Positions 14,037 to 22,155 of a stretch of DNA of 31,980 nt are shown here, one piece after another. This DNA is from DATDVL01 sp035290025 (GTDB taxonomy: Archaea > Nanobdellota > Nanobdellia > SCGC-AAA011-G17 > DATDVL01): contig DATDVL010000060.1 of assembly GCA_035290025.1 (NCBI GenBank), positions 1 to 31,980 of the forward strand. The letters are read 5' to 3'. How positions within the stretch are numbered: position 1 is the stretch's first letter; the number at the start of each line of letters is the position of its first letter. A program made the translations under genes and the position numbers. The notes under the pieces were generated by a model that saw nothing but the letters and a program-made list of their open reading frames with translations, was not told where the DNA came from and did no database searches.

Positions 14037-15194
14037 TTATTTATATATAACCATTTCTGCTTGTTGTACTGCTTCTTCTACCAGTTCTGCTATTTTCGTT
14101 TTCTTTTCTAGTTGGTTGATCTTGTCGGTTGTTGCTTTGATGTCGGGGTGTTCTGCTATCATGTAACTGCAGCAGTCTCCGTAGGGTCGTATGCTTATCT
14201 CATAAGTCCCATATTTTTTTGCTTCTTTGATGATGTCGTCTTTGTTGTAGGCTATGAGTGGTCTGATGATGGGTAGTTTCGTGTTTGCTTGTATTGCTGT
14301 TAGGTTTTCTATGGTTTGGCTTGCTACTTGTCCTAGATTTTCTCCGGTGATGAGTGCTTGTGCTTGTTCTTTTGCCGCTATTTTTTCTGCTAGTTGGAGC
14401 ATGGCTCTTCGGTAGAGGAGCATGCGTTGTTCTGCGGGTATGGTTATAATAATATTGTCTTGTATCTTGTCGAAGGGTAGGATGTAGAGTTTTGTTGTTT
14501 GTTGGTAATGGTTTAATTGTTCTGCTAAGTCTTTTATTTTTTGTAGTGTTGCTTCGTTGTTGACGGTTTTGTTATAAACGTGTGCTAGGATGACGGTTGT
14601 TCCTCGTTTCATGAGTTGTGCTGCTGCTACGGGGCTGTCGATGCCTCCGGAGAGTAGGCATATCATGGTTCCTGAGCTTCCGGTGGGTAGTCCTGCTACA
14701 CTTTCGTATTTTTTTGTGTAGATGTAGGTTTGTTGTTGGGTTATTTCTATGGTGTAGGCTATTTTTGGGTTGGTGAGGTCTACGGTTGCTGTGGGGTATG
14801 CTTCAAGTAGTGCTTCTCCTAGGAGTTCGTTGACTTCTGTTGATTTATGGCTGAATTGTTTGTTGCTGTTTTTTGTTCTTATGGCGAACGGGTTTTGGTG
14901 TTCTTTCGCTGCGAGTGCAAGTACTTTTTCTTTGATGATGGCTAGGTCATTGGGGCATGTTTCTGTGAGTGCATAGTTGTTGATGCCGGGTATGGTTGCT
15001 AGTTGTTTGAGGATACCTTCGTTGTTAGTATGTTCGTTTAGGTTGATGATGATTCTTCCGTAATCTTTTTGTATTTTTCCTGGTTTGTAGGCTGCTATTT
15101 TTTTTCTTATGTTGTCTACGAGGAGGTTTTCGAAGTAGTTTCTTCGTCCTTTTTTTATGGCTATTTCTCCGTAGTGGATAATGATAGTTTGCAT
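14037..15194 (-). CDS. thiI: tRNA 4-thiouridine synthetase ThiI
   Basis: This enzyme adenylates U8 of tRNA and installs sulfur to form 4-thiouridine. The 385-aa protein has the N-terminal ferredoxin-like and THUMP domains (to about residue 165; IHYGEIAIKKGRRNYFENLL is the family opening) and the PP-loop ATPase CLLSGGIDSPVAAAQLMKRG near residue 180. Further on are ITGENLGQVASQT and the archaeal-type RPYGDCCSYM with paired Cys. The C-terminal rhodanese domain of enteric ThiI is absent, as is usual in archaea, so sulfur would come from another donor. Both tRNAs in this window carry U8, the target position. A TATA-like CTTTTAAG on the minus strand lies about 25 bases upstream. Confidence 0.94.
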   Translation of the reverse strand: MQTIIIHYGEIAIKKGRRNYFENLLVDNIRKKIAAYKPGKIQKDYGRIIINLNEHTNNEGILKQLATIPGINNYALTETCPNDLAIIKEKVLALAAKEHQNPFAIRTKNSNKQFSHKSTEVNELLGEALLEAYPTATVDLTNPKIAYTIEITQQQTYIYTKKYESVAGLPTGSSGTMICLLSGGIDSPVAAAQLMKRGTTVILAHVYNKTVNNEATLQKIKDLAEQLNHYQQTTKLYILPFDKIQDNIIITIPAEQRMLLYRRAMLQLAEKIAAKEQAQALITGENLGQVASQTIENLTAIQANTKLPIIRPLIAYNKDDIIKEAKKYGTYEISIRPYGDCCSYMIAEHPDIKATTDKINQLEKKTKIAELVEEAVQQAEMVIYK

Positions 15195-15215
15195 GAATGA
15201 TGGCTTTTTAGTGTT

Positions 15216-15223
15216 CTTTTAAG
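15216..15223 (-). promoter_or_regulatory. TATA-like box for thiI
   Basis: On the minus strand CTTAAAAG, centred about 25 bases upstream of the ATG at 15194. Confidence 0.45.
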
Positions 15224-15266
15224 GGTTGTGAATGCGTGTTGTTGTGAAAGTAAGAAAGTTATAGAA

Positions 15267-15881
15267 TTAGCGAGATTTATTATAGGTAAATAAGTGGTTG
15301 TTTCTTGCCGAGTAGCGTAGTCGTGCGCAGTTGACATGGCGTCCTATTCTTCGGGCGTGGTAATCGTCTAATTGTTTTTTTGCTCCGTGCGGTTTTCCTG
15401 TTTTCACTTCAATGAGTGTTACAGGTATATCATCAAGGCGGAGTACTTTTCCTTGTTCATTGTGTATATGGAGGGGGAGTCGTGGATATTGGCAGAGGAT
15501 GTCAGGCATTTTTTCTCCGGGTTTTTGGTGGGGTACTTCTGGTGCTCGTTCAGCATAGAAAAATAGTTCAATAAGCCCGTCAACAAGTGCATCAACGACA
15601 AGTTCATGGAGTGAAAAAGAAAGTGCTGAAACGAGTCGGCGATGGCTCTGGTCATGAGGTGTTGGTTCTAGTCGTAATTGGTGTATGTGCTGCCGCAACC
15701 ATTGATAATGTGGTTGTTGGTCTGCTAAAAATCCTTTCATGGCTTGTTCTAGGTCATAACTTTGCAGGCGGTGATTGAATGCTTGAGCGACGATTTTTCC
15801 ATAAATGACAGGTAAAAATAGTGGATCTGCAGGATGGTCGGGTGTGTCAAGAAGGTAGTCTAGTTGCTTCACCTCGTGCAT
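15267..15881 (-). CDS. Putative PD-(D/E)XK nuclease-fold protein
   Basis: A 204-aa protein with a mostly helical N-terminal half and a C-terminal half that fits the restriction-endonuclease-like core: an Asp in PDILCQYPRLPL (about residue 125), then TLIEVKTGKPHGAKKQLDDYH, where E-x-K and the following Gln/Lys helix match the Cas4/RecB-like arrangement. Such proteins cut or process DNA or RNA. It lacks the four Cys of Cas4-type iron-sulfur nucleases (only two Cys are seen). The gene stands alone with its own TATA box 27 bases upstream. The nuclease assignment is an inference from motif spacing. Confidence 0.6.
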   Translation of the reverse strand: MHEVKQLDYLLDTPDHPADPLFLPVIYGKIVAQAFNHRLQSYDLEQAMKGFLADQQPHYQWLRQHIHQLRLEPTPHDQSHRRLVSALSFSLHELVVDALVDGLIELFFYAERAPEVPHQKPGEKMPDILCQYPRLPLHIHNEQGKVLRLDDIPVTLIEVKTGKPHGAKKQLDDYHARRIGRHVNCARLRYSARNNHLFTYNKSR

Positions 15882-15902
15882 GTATTTGGTAGTTGGTACT
15901 TG

Positions 15903-15913
15903 TTTATATATTT
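15903..15913 (-). promoter_or_regulatory. TATA box for the putative nuclease gene
   Basis: On the minus strand AAATATATAAA, centred about 27 bases upstream of the ATG at 15881. Confidence 0.55.
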
Positions 15914-15960
15914 GTCGTAGAAGATTTTTATTATTTTATAATGACAGTAAAAATGGTAGT

Positions 15961-15970
15961 TTTTTATAGT
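15961..15970 (+). promoter_or_regulatory. TATA box for rnhB
   Basis: TTTTTATAGT is centred 25 bases upstream of the ATG at 15991. Confidence 0.55.
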
Positions 15971-15990
15971 GTTACTAAAGTAGTAAGGTC

Positions 15991-16650
15991 ATGGTAAAAT
16001 TCATAGCAGGTATTGATGAGGCTGGCCGTGGTCCGCTTATTGGTCCTTTAGTTATTGCGGGTGTTCTTGTTGCTGAGAAAGATGTTCCTAAATTGGTCGC
16101 TCTTGGTGTTAAGGATTCTAAGTTGTTGTCTCCTGCGCAGCGTGAAGGTATGTTTGAAGCAATAAAAGGTATTGTTAAGGATTATAAAATAATTATAGTT
16201 CAGCCGCAGGAAGTTGATGCTGCTGTTGAGTCTGTTGATGGTTTGAACTTAAATTGGTTGGAGGCTCATAAGACTGCCGATATTCTGAATGCGTTGAAGC
16301 CTGACAAGGCGTTTATTGATTGTCCTTCGACAAATATTAAGAAATATACAGAATATCTTAAAGATTTATTAAAAAACAGTATGGAACTCGTTGTCGAGCA
16401 CAAATCTGACTTCTTGCATAAAGAGACAGGTGCTGCCTCAATTTTGGCCAAGGTGACACGTGATCGCGAGATTGAGAAGTTGCAAAAAAAGGTTAAAGAA
16501 CCTTTAGGTAGTGGTTATCCTTCTGACCCTATTACTAAAGAGTTTGTTAAGAAGTATTGGAAGAAATATCCTGATATTTTTCGTCATTCCTGGTCGACGT
16601 ATAAGGTTATTGCTGATCCTGAAAAACAGTCTGGTTTGGATAAGTTTTAA
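15991..16650 (+). CDS. rnhB: Ribonuclease HII
   Basis: This enzyme cleaves the RNA strand of RNA/DNA hybrids, including single ribonucleotides in DNA. The 219-aa length is standard for archaeal RNase HII. The catalytic acids are visible: D and E in GIDEAGRGPLIGPLVIAGV, D in KAFIDCPSTN, and D in HKSDFLHKETGAASILAKVTRD, whose surrounding block is the family signature. The C-terminal segment GSGYPSDPITKEFVKKYW with RHSWSTYK is typical. It is followed by an intergenic region of 177 bases with a T-tailed hairpin and then smc. Confidence 0.96.
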   Translation: MVKFIAGIDEAGRGPLIGPLVIAGVLVAEKDVPKLVALGVKDSKLLSPAQREGMFEAIKGIVKDYKIIIVQPQEVDAAVESVDGLNLNWLEAHKTADILNALKPDKAFIDCPSTNIKKYTEYLKDLLKNSMELVVEHKSDFLHKETGAASILAKVTRDREIEKLQKKVKEPLGSGYPSDPITKEFVKKYWKKYPDIFRHSWSTYKVIADPEKQSGLDKF

Positions 16651-16736
16651 TGCGCTGGGTGTGGGATTCTCGCTAGCGTTTCAAACCCACAAGACGTTTG
16701 GCATGTTAGTTAGAGGCGAAGGTGTTTACCATTTTT

Positions 16737-16757
16737 GGGTTCCGCCAACCCGTTTTT
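16737..16757 (+). terminator. T-tailed hairpin after rnhB
   Basis: GGGTT-CCGCC-AACCC forms a 5-base-pair hairpin followed by G and five T. The position between rnhB and the smc promoter suits a terminator; archaeal termination relies mainly on the T run. Confidence 0.45.
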
Positions 16758-16793
16758 CTTATCATTCTAGAGTAGGAAACTGTCTGAATAACG

Positions 16794-16801
16794 TTTATAA
16801 A
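16794..16801 (+). promoter_or_regulatory. TATA box for smc
   Basis: TTTATAAA is centred about 30 bases upstream of the smc ATG. Confidence 0.55.
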
Positions 16802-16827
16802 GCTTTAAACCCATCTTTTCATGAGCT

Positions 16828-19800
16828 ATGACCTATATTACTAAACTGTATCTTCACGGTTTTAAGTCGTTTGCGAAGCCGACGACGTTAGAGTTTGGTA
16901 ATGAGTTCAATTGTTTTATTGGGGCTAATGGTTCGGGTAAAACAAATCTTGCTGATGCTATTGTTTTCGTTTTAGGTTCTTTGTCCCCAAAACTGATGCG
17001 TGCAGAAAAGGCTGCTAATCTTATCTTTAACGGTGGTAAGAAGGGGTCTCCGATGAAAGAAGCCGAGGTTTCCATCTTTTTTGAGAATAGTAAGAAGATT
17101 TTTCCTTTGGAAACATCGGAAGTGAAGATTACTCGTTTGATCAAGCAAAATGGGAATTCTGTATACAAAATTAATGATGAGACGGCTACACGTCAGCAAG
17201 TAATTGAATTGTTAGTGCATGCGTCTGTTGATCCTGATGGTCACAATATTGTTTTGCAGGGTGATATTGTCAAGTTTGCTGAGATGCGTGGTGATGAGCG
17301 TCGTGGTATTATTGAGGATATTGCTGGTATTTCAATGTATGAAGATAAAAAACATAAGGCGTTATTGGAACTATCAAAAGTTGATGCCAAGTTAAATGAG
17401 GCGGAGATTATTCTTACAGAACGTCGCACATATTTGAAGGAACTAAAGAAAGACCGTGATCAGGCTGTGAAATATCGTGAATTGGAGAAAGATATTAAGA
17501 GTAGTAAGGCGACAGTGTTGAATTATCAGTTAGTACAGAAGGAAGGTAAGCGCAAGGAAGTTGATGATCGTATTGCTGAGTATACAAAAGAGATTGAAAA
17601 GATTAATAGTAAGATTGCAGAACTAAAAAGGTTTATTGATGAACAAAAACTTGCTATGCATAATTTGAATAAGGAAATTGAGGAAAAGGGTGAGGTAGAA
17701 GTTGTCAAGTTGCAGAAGGATATTGAAGAATTGAAGACGACTGCTGCTCGTAAGTCTGAACGTCAGAATACGGTGGTTCATGAGATTAGTCGTTTGCATG
17801 AGCGTTTAAAGCAGTTGCAGGTTTCTGTTAAGGATACGGATGCTACTATTGTTGGTTTGGAGAAGTCTAAAAAGGAATTAGAACAGAAAGTTGTTCATTT
17901 GGAAAAGAAAGAATTGTCCTTATCTGATGAGATTAAGTCGTTCCGTGAAGATCATCAAATGGCTGATGCTTCTGAATTGTTGGCTTTGGAGAAGAAGGTG
18001 GAAGTTGCAGAGGGTGAAGTGCAGGAATTAACACAGGAGTATAATCAGTCCTTGCAGAAGAAGTTTTTGTTGGATGCGCAGGTAAAACAGTTGGAAGAGC
18101 AGGTTGCTGAGTTGAGTAAATTGGGGTCTTCTAGTGAAGTGAAAAAGTTGCGTAGTGATTTAAAGTTGATGACAGAGGAGTTGCAGAAGTGTTTGGCTGA
18201 GGATTCTTCTTTGGCTATTCAGTTGAATAAGGCTCGTGTTGCTTTAAATGATGCTAATACAGAGTTGTATAAACTGCAGGCAAAGCAGTCTTCTTTGCGT
18301 GAGTTGGCTGCTGCTGATCTTGCGTTGAAACGTATGTTGGGTTTAAAGCATGAGGGTATTTTTGGTTTGGTGACTGACTTGGGCGAGACTGATCCTCGTT
18401 TTGGTTTGGCTTTAGAGGTTGCTGCTGGTCCTCGTATGAAAGGTTTGATTGTTGATTCTGACAAGACTGCTGCTGATGGTATTAAGATTTTGAAGGAAGA
18501 AAAGTTGGGTACGTGCATTTTCGTTCCGTTGAATACGATGAAAATTGTTCCTAAGGTTAATATGTCAGGGGCAGGTATTGTGGGTAATGCTTTGGACTTA
18601 GTAAAGTTTGATCCTAAGTTTAAGAATGCGTTCTCATATATCTTTGGTTCTACATTGGTTGTTGAGAACGTGGAAACTGCTCGTCGTTTGGGTGTTGGTC
18701 GTGTTCGTATGGTTACTTTAGAAGGTGATTTATTTGAGACTTCGGGTGCTATTGTTGGTGGTCATCGTAAGGTCACGAAGAGTTTCCAGTTTAAAGAGAA
18801 GGACGCTGATGAAAAATTGCAAAAGTTTGAGAAGGATATTGAGCAAAGTCAGAAATTGATTGACCATTTGAGTACGAAACGTTCAGCCTTGGAAGATAAT
18901 ATTATGGGTTTGCGTGAGCGTAAGAGTGATGTTGAGGCTAAATTGATGACGTTGGAGAAGACTGCTTCTTTGGTGGATACGGAAGAATTGGAGCGTACGA
19001 TGAGTAAATTGAAGGATGATACTATCTTCGTGCAGGTAAAGAAGTTAGAAGGAGCATTGAAGGATAAGTCAGAAGTTATTGAAGAGTTACGTAAGCAACG
19101 TGATCGTGCAAAGCAGAATGCGCAAGATTTAAGCAATCCTGAAGTCGTTGCTGCTTTGGAAAAACTTGAGCAGTCTAAGGCTAAGACGCGTGAAGAAATG
19201 GTACAATTACGTACAGAACTGAAAAACATTGATCTACAATTGCATAACATTTATCTTCCAGAAAAGGATAAAGCTTTGCAGATTTTAAAACAGCAAGAAA
19301 AGGAGTTGGAACTATTTTCTCAGGAAAAGGTTGCTTTGGAGAAAGAGTTGAAGGAAAATGTTGCTGGTTTAAAGGAGCGGGAATTGCAAGAAGAAAAGTT
19401 CCAAAAGAATTTCAGGAGTTTGTTTGCCCAGCGTAATAAAATTTCTGAGGAGACAGTAAAGAAAGAGTCTTTAGTAAATAATGAGCAAGGTAAGATTCGT
19501 GAGATTGAAAACAAGTTGAATAATACAAATATTGCTCGTGCAAAGATTGTTGCAGAGTATGAAGCTTTGCAGGTAGAGTTTGAGCCTTTCAAGGGTATTT
19601 CTTTGCGTAAGAACGTTTCTGAAGAAGAATTGAAGTCGGAAATTCGTAAGTTTGAGCATTTGATGCAGCAGATGGGTAATGTTAATTTGCGTGCTTTGGA
19701 GATTTATGAGAATATTGATAAGGAATATCAGGAATTGTTGGAAAAAGCTGAAAAGTTGAAGATGGAAAAAGAAGATGTGTTGAAGATGATGACAGAGATA

Positions 19801-20262
19801 GAGTCTAAAAAGAAGTATATGTTTATGAAGACGTTCCGTGAGATTGCTAAGAATTTTGAGAATATTTTCTTGTCACTTTCTACTAAGGGTGAGGCGTTTT
19901 TGGAGTTGGAGAACAAAGAAGAGCCGTTATCTGCGGGTTTGGATATTAAGATTCATATGGCGGGTTCTAAGTATCTTGATTTACGTTCCATGTCGGGTGG
20001 TGAGAAGACGTTAACTGCTTTGGCGTTGATTTTTGCTATTCAAGAATACCATCCTGCGTCGTTTTACTTGCTGGATGAAGTTGATGCTGCTTTGGATAAG
20101 GGTAATTCCGATTTGTTGTCGAAGTTGATTGCAAAGTATTCTCAACGTGCACAATATATTGTTATTTCTCATAATGATAATGTTATTACTGAGGCTGCTA
20201 GAATTTATGGTGTAACAATGCAGGAGGATAATGTTTCTAAGGTGGTAAGTTTGAAGTTTTAG
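16828..20262 (+). CDS. smc: Chromosome segregation protein SMC
   Basis: This ABC-type ATPase organises chromosomes together with ScpA/ScpB. The 1144-aa protein has the full SMC layout: Walker A GANGSGKTN near residue 33, long coiled coils to about residue 500, a hinge (roughly 500-650, including VTDLGETDPRFGLALEVAAG and the LEGDLFETSGAIVGGHRK stretch that precedes the second coil), the returning coil, then the signature MSGGEKTLTALALIFAI near 1055 and Walker B FYLLDEVDAALDKGN near 1080. The length is slightly below the usual 1170-1190. No scpA/scpB follows; instead the 3' end overlaps the convergent surface-protein gene by 26 bases. Confidence 0.97.
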   Translation: MTYITKLYLHGFKSFAKPTTLEFGNEFNCFIGANGSGKTNLADAIVFVLGSLSPKLMRAEKAANLIFNGGKKGSPMKEAEVSIFFENSKKIFPLETSEVKITRLIKQNGNSVYKINDETATRQQVIELLVHASVDPDGHNIVLQGDIVKFAEMRGDERRGIIEDIAGISMYEDKKHKALLELSKVDAKLNEAEIILTERRTYLKELKKDRDQAVKYRELEKDIKSSKATVLNYQLVQKEGKRKEVDDRIAEYTKEIEKINSKIAELKRFIDEQKLAMHNLNKEIEEKGEVEVVKLQKDIEELKTTAARKSERQNTVVHEISRLHERLKQLQVSVKDTDATIVGLEKSKKELEQKVVHLEKKELSLSDEIKSFREDHQMADASELLALEKKVEVAEGEVQELTQEYNQSLQKKFLLDAQVKQLEEQVAELSKLGSSSEVKKLRSDLKLMTEELQKCLAEDSSLAIQLNKARVALNDANTELYKLQAKQSSLRELAAADLALKRMLGLKHEGIFGLVTDLGETDPRFGLALEVAAGPRMKGLIVDSDKTAADGIKILKEEKLGTCIFVPLNTMKIVPKVNMSGAGIVGNALDLVKFDPKFKNAFSYIFGSTLVVENVETARRLGVGRVRMVTLEGDLFETSGAIVGGHRKVTKSFQFKEKDADEKLQKFEKDIEQSQKLIDHLSTKRSALEDNIMGLRERKSDVEAKLMTLEKTASLVDTEELERTMSKLKDDTIFVQVKKLEGALKDKSEVIEELRKQRDRAKQNAQDLSNPEVVAALEKLEQSKAKTREEMVQLRTELKNIDLQLHNIYLPEKDKALQILKQQEKELELFSQEKVALEKELKENVAGLKERELQEEKFQKNFRSLFAQRNKISEETVKKESLVNNEQGKIREIENKLNNTNIARAKIVAEYEALQVEFEPFKGISLRKNVSEEELKSEIRKFEHLMQQMGNVNLRALEIYENIDKEYQELLEKAEKLKMEKEDVLKMMTEIESKKKYMFMKTFREIAKNFENIFLSLSTKGEAFLELENKEEPLSAGLDIKIHMAGSKYLDLRSMSGGEKTLTALALIFAIQEYHPASFYLLDEVDAALDKGNSDLLSKLIAKYSQRAQYIVISHNDNVITEAARIYGVTMQEDNVSKVVSLKF

Positions 20263-21748
20263 TTTCTTCTTGTTTTTCTTCTGCTTTGTTGAGGACGTAG
20301 TCAATGGCGTATTCTGGCCAGTTGGCGTCGTCGAATTGTTTTCGTAATTGTTCTCTTGTGTAGCCTGCCTTTTCTGCTTGTTGTACAAGTTTTATTGCTT
20401 GTTCTAGGTATTCTGGGCTGATGCCTTCTTTTTTAAGTTTATCTTCGTAGTGGGGGAGGTGCATGATACCTTCAATTTTTCTTATTTTTTTGTATTCATA
20501 ATATATCCAACCAAGGGTGAGCATAACAACAATTATCAGTGCCCATACAACAGTTGTGCTAGGCTTTTGTAGCTCTATAGGTTGTTCAATGACGATACGT
20601 TTTGCTGCAATAGTAAAGAGTTCGCTGGCGGTAGCTACTTGCCCTTCGGTGCTTGCTTGTACAATGTAGACGTATTGTCCTGCGGGTAGTTCTGGTGGTA
20701 ATTCCAGTGTTTTAGTGATCATGAACTGGTCTTTTATTTGTACGCGTTCTGATGTTTGGGTGATAACTTTGTTGTTAAAGTCTTTAACAAAGTAGTCTAT
20801 GTCGACAGTGGTCTCTTCTTTGTTGAGGTTATAGACATTAATCGTTCCTGTTATTGCTTCCCCTGAGTTGATAGTTCGTCGTTCTGCGGGTATGTCAAGG
20901 CTTACATCCAAATGTTGTTCTTTACTTTCTGCTTCTAAGATAACTGGGATATCGTTACGTTTATTACCATTAGTAACAATTATTCTTCCGAGATAGGTTC
21001 CTTCTTGGTTTACAAGTACTTGATAGTTAACAACGTATTGACTTCTGCTGTTCAGTTTGAAGGTTGTTTCTAGTAGTTGGAGATACCGTTCAATATTTTC
21101 TGTTGATAGGTAAATTTTTGCAGGAACATTTCCTTGGTTGGTAATGATTATTTGTCCTCCTTCTATGTTTCCTGTGGTAAGTTTGAGTTTGATAATAGCA
21201 GGTGTAAATGTGAGCGGTACCTCGGCTCCGCCACCGCCTCCTCCACCACCACCGCCTCCGCCACCGCCTCCACCACTCCCACCGCTACCGCCAGTTCCTG
21301 TAGTACTCACAGTAAAATTATTACTAGTAATATTTAGGTTTCCTGCAGTGTCATTAGCAAATAAATGAAATGTGTAGTCGCCTGCTGCTGATACACTGAA
21401 AAGTGCTAGGGTTTCTGTACAGTTAAGCTCATTAAGACTATTTCCTGTAAGAACACCGCTCGTGGCAAAGGTAATATTAAATCCGCAGGTTTCTATGAGC
21501 TGAGTATCATTAATGCTATAATTAATAGGTATGTCACTAACAGTTGTTACGGTTCCGTTGGGTTTGTTAAGGATTATGCGTGGTGATACAACGTCGTTGC
21601 CATATTCTAGGGTGAAGTTTACTTTTCCTGTATTGCTTTCGCTTGCTGCTCTGCCAGTTATTTGTGCTGCTTGAAGTATATTGTAAGTGCCGTAAAGTGA
21701 GAGGAGGGTTATGATGATAAGTGTGCTTGCGGTTAGTTCTCTTCTCAT
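20237..21748 (-). CDS. Membrane-anchored surface protein with Gly-rich hinge
   Basis: A 503-aa protein with an N-terminal signal/anchor (TLIIITLLSLYGTYNIL), an Ig-like segment with two Cys, then a long uninterrupted Gly/Ser hinge encoded near 21220-21290. Beta-rich domains resembling CARDB/FixG-type Ig folds follow (for example ITNQGNVPAKIYLSTENIERYLQ). A C-terminal membrane span (TVVWALIIVVMLTLGWIYY) leads to a cytoplasmic tail with a helical motif (EGISPEYLEQAIKLVQQAEKAGYTREQLRKQF). It is the last gene of the surface cluster; its start overlaps the preceding gene by 4 bases. The tail could report to, or be held by, a cytoplasmic partner; this is inference. Confidence 0.85.
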   Translation of the reverse strand: MRRELTASTLIIITLLSLYGTYNILQAAQITGRAASESNTGKVNFTLEYGNDVVSPRIILNKPNGTVTTVSDIPINYSINDTQLIETCGFNITFATSGVLTGNSLNELNCTETLALFSVSAAGDYTFHLFANDTAGNLNITSNNFTVSTTGTGGSGGSGGGGGGGGGGGGGGGGAEVPLTFTPAIIKLKLTTGNIEGGQIIITNQGNVPAKIYLSTENIERYLQLLETTFKLNSRSQYVVNYQVLVNQEGTYLGRIIVTNGNKRNDIPVILEAESKEQHLDVSLDIPAERRTINSGEAITGTINVYNLNKEETTVDIDYFVKDFNNKVITQTSERVQIKDQFMITKTLELPPELPAGQYVYIVQASTEGQVATASELFTIAAKRIVIEQPIELQKPSTTVVWALIIVVMLTLGWIYYEYKKIRKIEGIMHLPHYEDKLKKEGISPEYLEQAIKLVQQAEKAGYTREQLRKQFDDANWPEYAIDYVLNKAEEKQEETKTSNLPP

Positions 21749-22155
21749 GACTTCACCTTTTTTTGCCGAACAGTAATATGCCCTTGGTAGGCACCAATTT
21801 TTTTTGGTGGTATATGAAGATAAATAGTTATTTCTTTTGTGATATTAGGAACTAGAATAATATTATTTTCTTCAGGGTAAACATAGTCTTCATCGGTGAA
21901 TATACTAATATATGTTTCTTCTTGAGGTGTAATTTTTATGGCTCGTTCAAGTATAGTTCCAGGGAGTCCTGCTCCAAAGTGTAGTTGGTCATTATCTGCA
22001 TTAAATCCGATATAATCTGCAATGCGGTAATCGTAAGGAATAATTATCGTTTCGTAAGTACTATAATAGATGGTTGCAGTAATAACTATGGTTATCGCTG
22101 CTATGAGTGTGTAGGCGATAATAGTTTTTAGGATTTTCTTTTTCTGAGTAACCAT
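21745..22155 (-). CDS. Small single-pass surface-cluster protein
   Basis: A 136-aa protein with an N-terminal membrane span (IIAYTLIAAITIVITATIYY) and a beta-rich extracellular part ending in HIPPKKIGAYQGHITVRQKKVKS, similar to the last strands of CARDB-like domains. It overlaps the upstream paralog-type gene by 28 bases and the downstream anchored protein by 4 bases, so the three are tightly coupled. There are no Cys and no enzyme motifs. It is probably a subunit or cap of the same surface complex, inferred from coupling. Confidence 0.75.
   Translation of the reverse strand: MVTQKKKILKTIIAYTLIAAITIVITATIYYSTYETIIIPYDYRIADYIGFNADNDQLHFGAGLPGTILERAIKITPQEETYISIFTDEDYVYPEENNIILVPNITKEITIYLHIPPKKIGAYQGHITVRQKKVKS

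Larger units (their letters stand above)
16651..16827. other. Structured spacer between rnhB and smc
   Basis: 177 bases with no gene. It holds a GTGGG/CCCAC stem (16661-16665 with 16686-16690) enclosing the palindrome CGCTAGCG, then a GGGTT/AACCC hairpin with a T run, then the smc TATA box. Read on the minus strand, the first stem resembles an interrupted tRNA T arm, but no matching 5' acceptor is found. Confidence 0.4.

Noticed and set aside
21134..21368. Proline-rich plus-strand frame
   Set aside because: It is the antisense of the Gly-rich hinge in the surface protein.
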